Assembly: GCA_016713765.1 (NCBI GenBank) | Contig: JADJON010000001.1 | Span: forward strand, 2,662,193 to 2,726,192 | Direction: 5' to 3' | Length of the DNA: 64,000 nt | From: Bacteroidota bacterium | Lineage (GTDB): Bacteria; Bacteroidota; Bacteroidia; AKYH767-A; 2013-40CM-41-45 | Shown here: piece after piece, positions 35,059-43,420 of the stretch | Layout: every line of letters begins with the position of its first letter | How positions within the stretch are numbered: the stretch's first letter is position 1 | Notes under the pieces: model-generated | What the model saw: the letters and a program-made list of their open reading frames with translations, nothing else | What the model was told of the DNA's origin: nothing | The model's database searches: none | Program-made: the position numbers and the translations under genes

Positions 35059-35997
35059 TCAACGCTTGGTTATGACCGTTCCCTTGCGGTTAACGGCCGA
35101 GACATACAGACTGCAGGATAAGTTCTTTTCCAGATAGACCTCACGCATTGCGGCGCCGACACGATCGGCTTGTGGCCGACTGCTGCACAGTGCAACAATG
35201 GAAGGGCCCGCCCCACTGATGGTGCAGGCAAGCGCGCCGGCATCCAACGCGGCCGACTTGACCTTGGCGAAATCGGGAATGAGTGGACCGCGAGCAGGTT
35301 CCGCCACACGATCCTCCATCGCCCGCCCGATGAGCGACAAGTCTTTCGCATACAAGCCGGCTACCAGGGAAGCCGTATTCGCCCATTGACGAACGGCATC
35401 CGACAGGGGTATCTGCCTGGGTAACGCTTTCCTGGATTCGGATGTGGGCAACTCCAGATGAGGATGAAGGATGGCAACGTGCAGGCGGGACGGCACAGGC
35501 AAGCGAAGCACTTCCAACGGATCCGTAGTGCGAACGAGTGTTATTCCTCCCAGAATGGAAGGCGCAACATTGTCGGCATGCGCAGCACCGCTGGCGATCC
35601 GTTCTCCCTGCATGGCCCAGTATACCAGTTCTTCCTTGCTACAAGGAGAGCCCAGCAAGTGATTTGCAGCCACCACGGCAGCCGCAGCGCTCGCCGCACT
35701 CGATCCCATCCCACTGCCCATCGGCATTTTCTTTGTCAACCACAGGTCAAAGCCCCGGTTTACGCCAAGATGTTCGAGCAATGCCATCAAGGCTACGCCC
35801 GCCGTATTTTGTTCCGGGTCGGTGCTGAGTTTTCCGTCATCGCCCTTTATGCTTCGGATCCGGATCCCCCCATAGGTGTTGGGTTCCATGCGCAGCGAAT
35901 CGCCCAAACCCGAGATCGCAAGTCCGAACACGTCAAATCCCGAACCCAGGTTGGCAACAGTAGCAGGAGCGAAAACGGTAACGGAAGTTTTGGGCAT
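35059..35997 (-). CDS. thrB: Homoserine kinase
   Basis: A 312-residue GHMP kinase. The N-terminus VTVFAPATVANLGSGFDVFGLAI and the phosphate-binding loop PMGSGMGSSAASAAAAV are diagnostic, and the C-terminal motif SGAGPSIVALC completes the set. It phosphorylates homoserine for thrC. The start is separated from the thrA stop by 157 bases filled with heptanucleotide repeats, unlike the tight thrB-thrC junction. Confidence 0.96.
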   Translation of the reverse strand: MPKTSVTVFAPATVANLGSGFDVFGLAISGLGDSLRMEPNTYGGIRIRSIKGDDGKLSTDPEQNTAGVALMALLEHLGVNRGFDLWLTKKMPMGSGMGSSAASAAAAVVAANHLLGSPCSKEELVYWAMQGERIASGAAHADNVAPSILGGITLVRTTDPLEVLRLPVPSRLHVAILHPHLELPTSESRKALPRQIPLSDAVRQWANTASLVAGLYAKDLSLIGRAMEDRVAEPARGPLIPDFAKVKSAALDAGALACTISGAGPSIVALCSSRPQADRVGAAMREVYLEKNLSCSLYVSAVNRKGTVITKR

Positions 35998-36027
35998 AGG
36001 CGGAGTGGCTGGGCGATGGAAAGCGGG

Positions 36028-36065
36028 AATTAGTAATTAGTAATTAGTAATTAGTAATTAAAAAT
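36028..36065 (+). repeat. Heptanucleotide tandem array 4 (AATTAGT type)
   Basis: Four perfect AATTAGT units (36028-36055), then decaying units. It lies between thrB and thrA, about 30 bases upstream of the thrB start. Written as AGTAATT, the unit is on the plus strand, facing array 5. Confidence 0.88.
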
Positions 36066-36100
36066 TGAGGTTCCAGAATAAACATACGATTCGCTAAACT

Positions 36101-36160
36101 ATTTACTGTTTACTATTCACTATTCACTATTCACTATTCGCTATTCGCTATTCGCTATTC
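36101..36160 (-). repeat. Heptanucleotide tandem array 5 (AGTGAAT type on the minus strand)
   Basis: Eight full units and a partial one, read on the plus strand as ATTTACT, GTTTACT, three ATTCACT, three ATTCGCT and ATTC. On the thrA sense strand the units are AGCGAAT, AGTGAAT and AGTAAAC. The thrA stop codon (minus strand, 36157-36155) lies within the first unit, so the array begins exactly at the gene end. Confidence 0.9.
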
Positions 36161-38620
36161 AACGCCAAAATAGTTCCCAATACTGATAATCTCAGCAAAC
36201 ACACCGGCTGCGGTGACTTCGGCGCCGGCGCCTGGGCCTTTTACGACCAAGGGTCGTTGATTGTAGCGATCGGTCCGGAAAGAGATGATGTTATCGCTTC
36301 CCGATAAATTGTAGAAAGGGTGTTTGGTATCCACCTCGGTCAATTGTATGCTGGCTCTTCCGTTTTCGAGTCGGGCGATGAAACGAAGTACACAACCTTT
36401 CTTTGCCGCTCGTGCGCGAAGTGATTCCATTTCGGCATCGATATCCGGCAAGGCAGACAGGAACGCTCCAACGGTTTTGGCCTTCATCAGGCGAGCGGGT
36501 AAGAGGGGTTTGATTTGAATGTCACCGGATTCGAGCGGTAACCCGGTTTCGCGCGCCAGGATAAGGAGTTTTCGGGCTACATCGGTACCGGACAAATCGA
36601 TTCGCGGGTCCGGTTCGGTATACCCCAGTTCCTTGGCTTGCTTGACAACTTCGCTGAAGGGGATGCCTTCCCGGAAGGTATTGAAGATATAGGAAAGGGT
36701 ACCCGACAATACTGCCTCGATCGAACGGATACGATCACCACTCGTGAGCAGGTTTTGCAGGGTGTTGATGACCGGCAGGCCGGCTCCTACGTTGGTTTCG
36801 TACAAGAACTTCGCGTGATGCTTCCGTACCAGTTCGTGCAGTTTCCGGTATTGACGGTACGGACCGGCATTCGCCAGTTTATTCGGCGTAACCACCGAGA
36901 TGTTTGACGCGATCAAGTCTCCGTAAACCGAGGCCACCGATTCGTTCGACGTACAATCGACGAAGACCGTTTGCGGGAGGTTCATGGATTTCATCCGGTC
37001 GACAAACAACCGGATATCCATCGGTTCGCCCGAACGGTCAAGCGTTTCACTCAAGCGTTTAAGTGAAATGCCATCCGGAGCGAAGTACATTTTCCGGCTG
37101 TTGGCGACGCCCGCGATCACGATCTCCAGGGAACGGGCCTGCTTCAGGTGGTCGCGGTGTTCGGCTACCTGCTTCAGGAGTGTTTTACCGATGAGTCCGG
37201 TGCCGACCAGGAAGACGGAGAGCGTCTTGACTTCCGACAGGAAGAATGCCTGGTGCAAGGCGTTCATCGCCTTACCCAGATCCTGTTTCCGGATGACCGT
37301 TGAAATGTTCAGTTCCGAAGAACCCTGGGCGGTAGCTACAACGCTGATACCGTTTTTCCCGAGCGCGCCGAAAAGCCGGGCGGAGACGCCGGGTGTGTTT
37401 TTCATGTTCTCACCGATCACGGCTATCACGCTCAGGCCCTCCTCCACTTTCACCTGCTCAATGAGGTGGTCGCGGATCTCAAATCGAAATGCTTCCTCGA
37501 TAGCGGCCTTTGCCTGCGCGGCATCACCGGGACGGACCGCGAAGGTGATCGTATGCTCGGAACTCCCCTGGGTGATCAGAATGACATTCACCTTCGACTG
37601 ACTCAAGGCGCTGAATAAGCGTGCCGATATGCCGGCCACCCCGACCATGCCACTGCCTTCGAGCGTGAGCAGGCTGATATCGTCGATGGAAGAGATTCCT
37701 TTGATCAGAAAATCCGCACCGTTCGATTTACGGGAAACGAATGTGCCGTCCGACTGCGGACGAAAGGTATTCTTGATCCGCAACGGTATCCCCTTCTCCA
37801 GCGCCGGCTGAATGGTCGGCGGATGGATGACCTTGGCACCGAAGTGCGACATCTCCATGGCTTCGCGATACGACATGGTCGGTACCGTAAACGCCTTGCG
37901 TACTTTTCGCGGATCGGCCGTCAGGACACCATCCACATCGGTCCAGATCTGGATCTCCCGTGCCTTGGTGGCTGCGCCGGCAATCGCGGCCGTATAATCG
38001 GAGCCGCCTCGGCCGAGCGTGGTAGTTTCATTACGCGCCGTCGATGCAATAAAGCCGGTCATGACGACCACCTGCTCACGGTGCTTCTTCAACCATTGAC
38101 CGATCTGTCGGTTCGTCGTAGTAAAGTTCACACGTGCATTACCGAACTGTTCGTCCGTTCGGATAACTTCCCGTGCGTCGAGAAAACCAGCGGATCGCCC
38201 TTTCGAACGCAGGTACGCTGCGATGATACGGGCAGACAAGAGTTCTCCGTGAGCGCTGACGAAATCGAGCGTGCGATCCGACAGTTCTCCAACCAGGAAG
38301 ACCCCGTGCAGTGTATCGTACAATCCGGAAAAGTCAGCCTTCAACTGATCAGCCAGATTTCTATCCTTTCCCAGACGAAGTAACTTGACCGTTTCTTCGT
38401 GCCGGTGACGCACGCGCTCCAATACTTCCACATATCCCCGGTCGCGGCGTGCAGCCATCCTGCTCATCCGGATCAGATCGTCGGTAACACCTGACTGCGC
38501 AGAAACAACAACGATGGTCCGCTCGGATGCCGGTTTCCGGGCATCGCGAATGATCGAATCCAAAGCTTTAATACGGTCAGCACCTGCGACAGAAGTGCCG
38601 CCAAATTTCATTACTAACAT
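36155..38620 (-). CDS. thrA: Bifunctional aspartokinase / homoserine dehydrogenase
   Basis: An 821-residue fused enzyme for the first and third steps of the aspartate pathway. Aspartokinase: MLVMKFGGTSVAGADRI, the TTLGRGGSDYTAA loop and VDGVLTADPRKV. Two ACT domains lie in the middle (about residues 310-460; LTLEGSGMVGVAGISARLF, VAVIGENMKN-like), where threonine would inhibit. Homoserine dehydrogenase: LVGTGLIGKTLLKQ (NAD(P) binding), the FVDCTSNESVA segment, VLSGTLSYIFNTF and ELGYTEPDPRIDLSGTDVARKLLILARE. No leader peptide with Thr/Ile codons is visible upstream, so attenuation is not supported. The stop codon sits inside a repeat array. Confidence 0.97.
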   Translation of the reverse strand: MLVMKFGGTSVAGADRIKALDSIIRDARKPASERTIVVVSAQSGVTDDLIRMSRMAARRDRGYVEVLERVRHRHEETVKLLRLGKDRNLADQLKADFSGLYDTLHGVFLVGELSDRTLDFVSAHGELLSARIIAAYLRSKGRSAGFLDAREVIRTDEQFGNARVNFTTTNRQIGQWLKKHREQVVVMTGFIASTARNETTTLGRGGSDYTAAIAGAATKAREIQIWTDVDGVLTADPRKVRKAFTVPTMSYREAMEMSHFGAKVIHPPTIQPALEKGIPLRIKNTFRPQSDGTFVSRKSNGADFLIKGISSIDDISLLTLEGSGMVGVAGISARLFSALSQSKVNVILITQGSSEHTITFAVRPGDAAQAKAAIEEAFRFEIRDHLIEQVKVEEGLSVIAVIGENMKNTPGVSARLFGALGKNGISVVATAQGSSELNISTVIRKQDLGKAMNALHQAFFLSEVKTLSVFLVGTGLIGKTLLKQVAEHRDHLKQARSLEIVIAGVANSRKMYFAPDGISLKRLSETLDRSGEPMDIRLFVDRMKSMNLPQTVFVDCTSNESVASVYGDLIASNISVVTPNKLANAGPYRQYRKLHELVRKHHAKFLYETNVGAGLPVINTLQNLLTSGDRIRSIEAVLSGTLSYIFNTFREGIPFSEVVKQAKELGYTEPDPRIDLSGTDVARKLLILARETGLPLESGDIQIKPLLPARLMKAKTVGAFLSALPDIDAEMESLRARAAKKGCVLRFIARLENGRASIQLTEVDTKHPFYNLSGSDNIISFRTDRYNQRPLVVKGPGAGAEVTAAGVFAEIISIGNYFGVE

Positions 38621-38668
38621 ATTGATTCTTAAAGAGTTCTAATTAATACGGCATTCCCCGAAAAATGT

Positions 38669-39244
38669 TCAGGAAAGATGCCGGACCCAATTACACAAAA
38701 TCGCGTAACCGTCGGGGGTCAACACCGACTCCGGATGGAACTGTAAACCACGCACATTCAATTCGTTGTGAGCGAATGCCTGGATCACCTGTGCCCCATC
38801 CTGCGCTGTGATTCGCAGACAACCTGGCCAAGTTGCTTCGTCGGCAACCCAGGAGTGATAATGACCGGTTTGAACGCGATCCGGTAACCCTGAAAAAAGT
38901 TGATCCGGCGGTTGGAGGATCGAACAGGTGTTGGCAACACCGTGCATGACCTGTTGCAACTGACGCAAGCGTCCGCCAAAGTGTTCCACGATCGCCTGAT
39001 GACCCAGGCAGATTCCCAACAAGGGTAATCGTCCGATCACCTTTTCGATGAATGGCATCAATTGACCTGACTCCGTCGGTAAACCGGGGCCCGGCGACAA
39101 GACAACAGCATCGTAACGTGACAGGTCGATGGCATCCAGCGCGTCGTTTCGTACAACATCCGGCAGACTGCCGCTGGCCATTTCGAGGAAATGAACCAGG
39201 TTGAAGGTGAACGAATCGTAGTTGTCGATCAGCAGGATACGCAT
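38669..39244 (-). CDS. Class I glutamine amidotransferase, TrpG/PabA type
   Basis: A 191-residue glutaminase subunit of anthranilate or aminodeoxychorismate synthase. The N-terminus ILLIDNYDSFTFNLVHFLE and the oxyanion loop SPGPGLP are typical. The nucleophile is the Cys in GICLGHQAIVEHFGG, and the catalytic His and Glu are in GLQFHPESVLT. No trpE or pabB lies beside it, so it could serve either folate or tryptophan synthesis; a stand-alone gene more often suggests PabA. It is 48 bases upstream of thrA on the same strand. Confidence 0.9.
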   Translation of the reverse strand: MRILLIDNYDSFTFNLVHFLEMASGSLPDVVRNDALDAIDLSRYDAVVLSPGPGLPTESGQLMPFIEKVIGRLPLLGICLGHQAIVEHFGGRLRQLQQVMHGVANTCSILQPPDQLFSGLPDRVQTGHYHSWVADEATWPGCLRITAQDGAQVIQAFAHNELNVRGLQFHPESVLTPDGYAILCNWVRHLS

Positions 39245-39306
39245 GAGACGTTGTCGGAATGGAGCGGAATGCGTTGCTTTGAAGTGGCAAAGTAAAGCGA
39301 CGCGCG

Positions 39307-39687
39307 ATGAAAACCATCATTCAAAGTGAAAAGGCTCCCGCCCCTATCGGGCCCTATAGTCAGGCTGTCAAGGCTGGTCCTTTCCTCTATGTATCCGGGC
39401 AGATCGCCCTTGATCCCGCTACGGGGCAATTGGTGACGATCAACATCATCCGGGAAGCCAACCAGGTCATGGAGAACATCGGAGCGATCCTGCGTGCTGC
39501 CGGACTCGGTTACGAGCACATCGTCAAGACCTGCATCTTCCTGAAGGATATGAACGATTTCGGTACGGTCAATGAGGTATACGGAGAGTACTTTAAGGGA
39601 GATTTTCCGGCCCGTGAAACCGTTCAGGTCTCAAAGTTGCCGAAGGAAGTCAACGTGGAGATCTCGGTTATCGCCTATCAATCCTGA
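39307..39687 (+). CDS. ridA: RidA family enamine/imine deaminase
   Basis: A 126-residue YjgF/YER057c/UK114 protein that hydrolyses reactive enamines from PLP enzymes such as threonine dehydratase. Landmarks: EKAPAPIGPYSQAVKAGPFLYVSGQIALDP, the catalytic-site Arg/Cys region GLGYEHIVKTCIFLKDMNDF and FPARETVQVSKLPKEVNVEISVIA. It sits close to the threonine operon, which may be functional or chance. The stop directly abuts the stop of the convergent peptidase gene. Confidence 0.96.
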   Translation: MKTIIQSEKAPAPIGPYSQAVKAGPFLYVSGQIALDPATGQLVTINIIREANQVMENIGAILRAAGLGYEHIVKTCIFLKDMNDFGTVNEVYGEYFKGDFPARETVQVSKLPKEVNVEISVIAYQS

Positions 39688-41421
39688 TCAGGCATCCCGA
39701 AAACTGCGCTGCGTCCAAGCCCGGAACAACAACTCGGAATCGAGTGACGTGTCTTCCTTCCGGCGAATATTGTAGCGGTGATAGTACTGCTCATTTCCCT
39801 TCTGGAGCGTGATTTCCCGCTGGCGACGCATCGGGCTGAAGAGTGTAAGCTCCGTCTTGTTTCCCGCTTCCGCCAGGAGACTTTCCAGATTACCTTCGAT
39901 CTTTTGACCGTTTACGGAAATGAGTTCATCTTCTTTGGCGATACCGGAGCGGTCCGCGATCGACAAGGGCGCAACAGCACTCACCCGGGTAACCGTCGTG
40001 TCCGCGTAAATCCTGAAACCAAAGTCACGCTCTGCGACCGTCAACGCCGGCGAACGATGCAGTTCACAACCATGCGCATCCAGCAGTTCGCGTAGCAGCG
40101 GCTCGTAATTCTCGGTGCCGTAAACATAGTCCATGAAGAAGTCGGTCATGGGAGCATCGGCCGTCAGCTCGAGCAACGACATATAATCACGTTCGGAGTA
40201 ACCGATCCCGCGCTTTCCGAAATCCACATACAAGGCACGCATCACATCGTCGAGTGACCGCTTCCCGCCCGTACTCCGGCGAATGAACAAGTCCGCCATC
40301 AACGCCAGGATGGAACCTTCGTCATATATGGATGTCTTTCGATGCGGAATCCCGGGGCCGTAGCCGTCCAGCCAGGTATCGAAGGAGGCGTCAGCGACCG
40401 GTGTATGAAAGCGGCCATAGTTATCGAAGTGCCGCTGCAGGCGCAGATCGATCTCTTTGAAATACTGCCCTACATCATAACTCCCACATCGCACCAGGAA
40501 GAGGTCGCCATAATAGGTGGTCACCCCTTCGTAGACAAAACCGAGACGCGAATAATTTTCCGTGGTATAATCATAAGGCATCAGTTCAACCGGACGGATC
40601 GTCTTGACGTTCCAGGCATGAAATAATTCGTGCGATGCCACCCCTATGAAGTCCGTATAGACCGAAGGTTGCATCAACTCGGAGCCCGGTCCGATGGCCA
40701 GAACGGTTGAACGGAGGTGCTCGACTCCGTGATAGAACTTATAAGGCAAGGCCAGGACGAGGAAATGATACTCCGTAAACGGGAAATCAACCATGGTCTT
40801 TACCTGTACCTCCGTGAACTTTCGAAAATCAGCAAGCAGGCGTTTCCAATCCGGCTGACATTCTCCCTGTATCCACACATGGAAACGACAACCGTTCACA
40901 TCGTAATGCTGGTGCTGCAAACTGGCGGAAGCCAGAACCGGAGAATCAACCAATTCATCAAAATCATCGGCAACAAAGCCGGCCTTCCCCGTACTCTTGA
41001 GGCTGGTGGCATACCGGTAATTATCCGGAAGCCGGAATTCCAACGAACAGGACTCGTGCAAACGTCCGGGTACATAAAGACAACAATGAACCGGATTGAT
41101 GTAAAAGAACTCTTCGTCCACCCAACAAGCGCCTGCATCGGGCTGAGCCGCGTAATAGTTATAACGCACCGTCAGGGATTCCGCGCCGTTGGCGTGTACC
41201 AGCCACGAATCTTTCGTTAGTTTTTTGAAAGGAAGCGATTCTCCAACCGCATCGAAGACATGAAATCGCTGAATATTACGGGCAAAATTACCCAGCTCAT
41301 AGCGACCGGGCCGCCAGGAAGGGAGTTGCAGCAACACCTCTCCTCCATCCGGATTACTGGTCGTGAACTCAATATCAATGTACCGGGAATTCGGGCGCTC
41401 TGCGGAAAAGGTATAGTGCAT
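39688..41421 (-). CDS. M61 family metallopeptidase with PDZ domain
   Basis: A 577-residue peptidase related to glycyl aminopeptidase. Beta-sandwich N-domain (residues 1-170), then a thermolysin-like domain with the zinc motif HELFH in VASHELFHAWNVKTIRP and a downstream Glu in FVYEGVTTYYGDLF. A C-terminal PDZ domain covers about residues 480-550 (SVNGQKIEGNLESLL). No clear signal peptide, so cytoplasmic or non-classically exported. It converges with ridA with no intergenic base. Confidence 0.92.
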   Translation of the reverse strand: MHYTFSAERPNSRYIDIEFTTSNPDGGEVLLQLPSWRPGRYELGNFARNIQRFHVFDAVGESLPFKKLTKDSWLVHANGAESLTVRYNYYAAQPDAGACWVDEEFFYINPVHCCLYVPGRLHESCSLEFRLPDNYRYATSLKSTGKAGFVADDFDELVDSPVLASASLQHQHYDVNGCRFHVWIQGECQPDWKRLLADFRKFTEVQVKTMVDFPFTEYHFLVLALPYKFYHGVEHLRSTVLAIGPGSELMQPSVYTDFIGVASHELFHAWNVKTIRPVELMPYDYTTENYSRLGFVYEGVTTYYGDLFLVRCGSYDVGQYFKEIDLRLQRHFDNYGRFHTPVADASFDTWLDGYGPGIPHRKTSIYDEGSILALMADLFIRRSTGGKRSLDDVMRALYVDFGKRGIGYSERDYMSLLELTADAPMTDFFMDYVYGTENYEPLLRELLDAHGCELHRSPALTVAERDFGFRIYADTTVTRVSAVAPLSIADRSGIAKEDELISVNGQKIEGNLESLLAEAGNKTELTLFSPMRRQREITLQKGNEQYYHRYNIRRKEDTSLDSELLFRAWTQRSFRDA

Positions 41422-41582
41422 TGATGGATGTTTCGGCTTGGGATTGGACCGGCTAAGATCGCAGGAAAACCTCCAAACCGGACGAGGGTGTTCTTGCTTT
41501 TTTTCAACCCTCTGGATGACAAGCGCTTCCCATCAAATGCCGGACAATTGGTATCTTCGGCCCGCTTTGAAAATCAACTGAA

Positions 41583-42971
41583 ATGAACTACGACCTGATC
41601 GTCATCGGCAGCGGACCCGGAGGCTATGTTGCCGCTATCCGCGCCGCACAACTGGGAATGAAAACAGCCGTCATTGAACGTTCCGAACTCGGCGGCATCT
41701 GCTTGAACTGGGGGTGCATACCAACCAAAGCCCTGTTGAAGAGCGCACAGGTATATGAGTACCTGCTTCATGCACAAGACTATGGAGTAAAAGCCTCGGG
41801 CATCGAAGCGGATTTTGGCGCCATGGTCAAGCGTAGTCGTGGCGTTGCCGATGCGATGAGTAAAGGTGTCCAGTTCCTGATGAAGAAGAATAAGATCGAG
41901 GTGATCGCCGGGACTGCAAAGATCAAAGCGGGGCGCAAAGTCGAAGTCTTGGCTGCCGACGGCAAGTCCACTTCCTACGAAGCGAAACACATCATCATAG
42001 CCACCGGCGCCCGCTCACGCGAGTTGCCCGGCCTCAAGCAGGATGGCAAAAAGGTGATCGGCTACCGGGAGGCCATGTCCCTGCCGCAACAACCGAAATC
42101 CATGGTTGTCGTCGGTTCCGGAGCAATTGGCGTCGAGTTCGCCTATTTCTATAATTCGATCGGCACAAAGGTCACCATCGTGGAATATCTCCCGAACATC
42201 GTTCCGCTCGAAGACGAAGACGTTTCAAAACAACTGGCCCGCAGCTTCAAGAAATCCGGCATCGAGATCATGACGGAGGCAAGTGTCGAATCGGTCGACA
42301 CCTCGGGCAAAGGCTGTAAGGTGAACGTCAAAGGAAAATCCGGCAATTCGGTCATCGAGTGCGATGTCGTTTTGTCGGCCGTAGGCATTACAGCGAACAT
42401 CGAAAACCTCGGACTTGAAGAAGTAGGGATCGCCACCGACAAAGGCCGGATCATGGTGAACGACTGGTATCAGACGAATATGCCCGGCTATTATGCGATC
42501 GGGGACGTCATCAACACCCCTGCCCTTGCCCACGTCGCTTCGCATGAAGCCATCACCTGCGTGGAGAAGATCGCCGGCCTGCACGCTGAGCCGATGGATT
42601 ACAAGAACATTCCCGGTTGTACTTACTGTCAGCCCGAAATCGCTTCAGTCGGTTACACCGAAAAAGCAGCTAAAGATGCCGGCTATGAGATCAAGGTCGG
42701 CAAGTTTCCATTCACTGCTTCGGGAAAAGCGAAAGCCGGTGGCACGCCGGACGGATTTGTCAAGGTCATCTTCGACGCGAAGTATGGAGAATGGCTGGGC
42801 GCCCACCTCATCGGCGCCAACGTCACTGAAATGATCGCCGAAGTAGTGACGGCCCGCAAACTCGAAACCACCGGACACGAGATCATCAAAGCCGTTCACC
42901 CCCACCCGACCATGAGCGAAGCCATCATGGAAGCAGTTGCTGAAGCTTATGGGGAGTGCATTCATCTTTGA
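41583..42971 (+). CDS. lpd: Dihydrolipoyl dehydrogenase
   Basis: A 462-residue E3 flavoprotein of the 2-oxoacid dehydrogenase complexes. FAD site IVIGSGPGGYVAAIRAAQLG, redox-active disulfide GGICLNWGCIPTKALL, NAD site MVVVGSGAIGVEFAYFY, second FAD motif GYYAIGDVI, and the catalytic His-Glu in AVHPHPTMSEAIMEAVAEA. It may serve several complexes. Four bases after its stop begins a perfect heptanucleotide array on the same strand. Confidence 0.96.
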   Translation: MNYDLIVIGSGPGGYVAAIRAAQLGMKTAVIERSELGGICLNWGCIPTKALLKSAQVYEYLLHAQDYGVKASGIEADFGAMVKRSRGVADAMSKGVQFLMKKNKIEVIAGTAKIKAGRKVEVLAADGKSTSYEAKHIIIATGARSRELPGLKQDGKKVIGYREAMSLPQQPKSMVVVGSGAIGVEFAYFYNSIGTKVTIVEYLPNIVPLEDEDVSKQLARSFKKSGIEIMTEASVESVDTSGKGCKVNVKGKSGNSVIECDVVLSAVGITANIENLGLEEVGIATDKGRIMVNDWYQTNMPGYYAIGDVINTPALAHVASHEAITCVEKIAGLHAEPMDYKNIPGCTYCQPEIASVGYTEKAAKDAGYEIKVGKFPFTASGKAKAGGTPDGFVKVIFDAKYGEWLGAHLIGANVTEMIAEVVTARKLETTGHEIIKAVHPHPTMSEAIMEAVAEAYGECIHL

Positions 42972-42975
42972 TTTT

Positions 42976-43059
42976 AGTGAACAGTAAACAGTAAACAGTA
43001 AACAGTAAACAGTAAACAGTAAACAGTAAACAGTAAACAGTAGATGGTGAATAGCGAAT
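42976..43059 (+). repeat. Heptanucleotide tandem array 6 (AGTAAAC type)
   Basis: Twelve units in strict 7-bp phase directly after lpd: AGTGAAC, eight AGTAAAC, AGTAGAT, GGTGAAT and AGCGAAT. The AGT strand is the lpd sense strand. Confidence 0.95.
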
Positions 43060-43089
43060 CCTGCCTGCCGTAGCTTTAGCGAAGGCAGG
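43060..43089. repeat. 30-bp imperfect palindrome inserted in a repeat array
   Basis: Outer arms CCTGCC and GGCAGG can pair; alternatively TGCCGTAGC pairs with GCGAAGGCA at seven of nine positions around TTTA. It is flanked on both sides by the heptamer AGCGAAT (43053-43059 and 43090-43096), so it looks like an element inserted into, or captured by, the array. It breaks the 7-bp phase. Confidence 0.7.
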
Positions 43090-43107
43090 AGCGAATAAAA
43101 TATTTCT

Positions 43108-43163
43108 AATCACTAATTACCAATTACTAATTACCAATTACTAATTACAAATTACTAATTTCT
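43108..43163 (-). repeat. Heptanucleotide tandem array 7 (AGTAATT type on the minus strand)
   Basis: Eight units on the plus strand: AATCACT, AATTACC, AATTACT alternating, AATTACA and AATTTCT. The AGT/GGT strand is the minus strand, facing array 6. Confidence 0.9.
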
Positions 43164-43182
43164 AGTCCCTTCTCCTGGCACC

Positions 43183-43229
43183 AAATAAAAGGGAACAGCA
43201 GCCTTCGCTACTGTTCCCTTTTATTTTTT
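43183..43229. terminator. Bidirectional terminator between lpd and mscL
   Basis: A long inverted repeat AAATAAAAGGGAACAG / CTGTTCCCTTTTATTT around a 12-base loop, with a T run on the plus side and A/T-rich flanks. It lies 14 bases downstream of the stop codon of a small reverse-strand gene relic (43243), which suggests it was that gene's terminator. Confidence 0.85.
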
Positions 43230-43242
43230 CATTAGTCGGAGA

Positions 43243-43281
43243 CTAAAATTCCAGACCCAGATTGAAGTGGGTGGATTGCTC
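43243..43281 (-). pseudogene. 3' relic of an outer-membrane beta-barrel gene (tentative)
   Basis: On the minus strand the last codons before a TAG stop read EQSTHFNLGLEF. This is the amphipathic, Phe-terminated last strand typical of Bacteroidota outer-membrane barrels. A strong terminator follows 14 bases later. Upstream the frame runs into a heptanucleotide array (43301-43419) and a stop, so no intact gene exists. I infer that the rest of the gene was lost and the array now occupies its place. The fragment is too short to exclude chance. Confidence 0.4.
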
Positions 43282-43300
43282 TAAACAGGCAACAGCCATA

Positions 43301-43419
43301 CTGCATACCGCCTACTGCCTATTGCTAACCGATCTCTGCCTACCGCCTACTGCCAATTGCTAACCGATCTCTGCCTTCCGCCTGCCGCCAACCGCCTACT
43401 GATCTCTGCCAACTGCAGG
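43301..43419 (-). repeat. Heptanucleotide tandem array 8 (AGTAGGC type on the minus strand)
   Basis: Seventeen 7-bp units with no indel, ending one base before the mscL stop codon. Units on the plus strand include CTGCCTA, CCGCCTA, CTGCCAA, TTGCTAA and CCGATCT. A higher-order order CTGCCTA-type, TTGCTAA, CCGATCT recurs at 35-bp spacing (TTGCTAA at 43322 and 43357). The purine-rich strand is the mscL sense strand. Confidence 0.93.
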
Positions 43420-43420
43420 C

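Noticed and set aside
38621-38668. Attenuator or leader peptide before thrA
   Set aside because: The 48-base gap has no short frame with Thr/Ile codons and no alternative hairpins.
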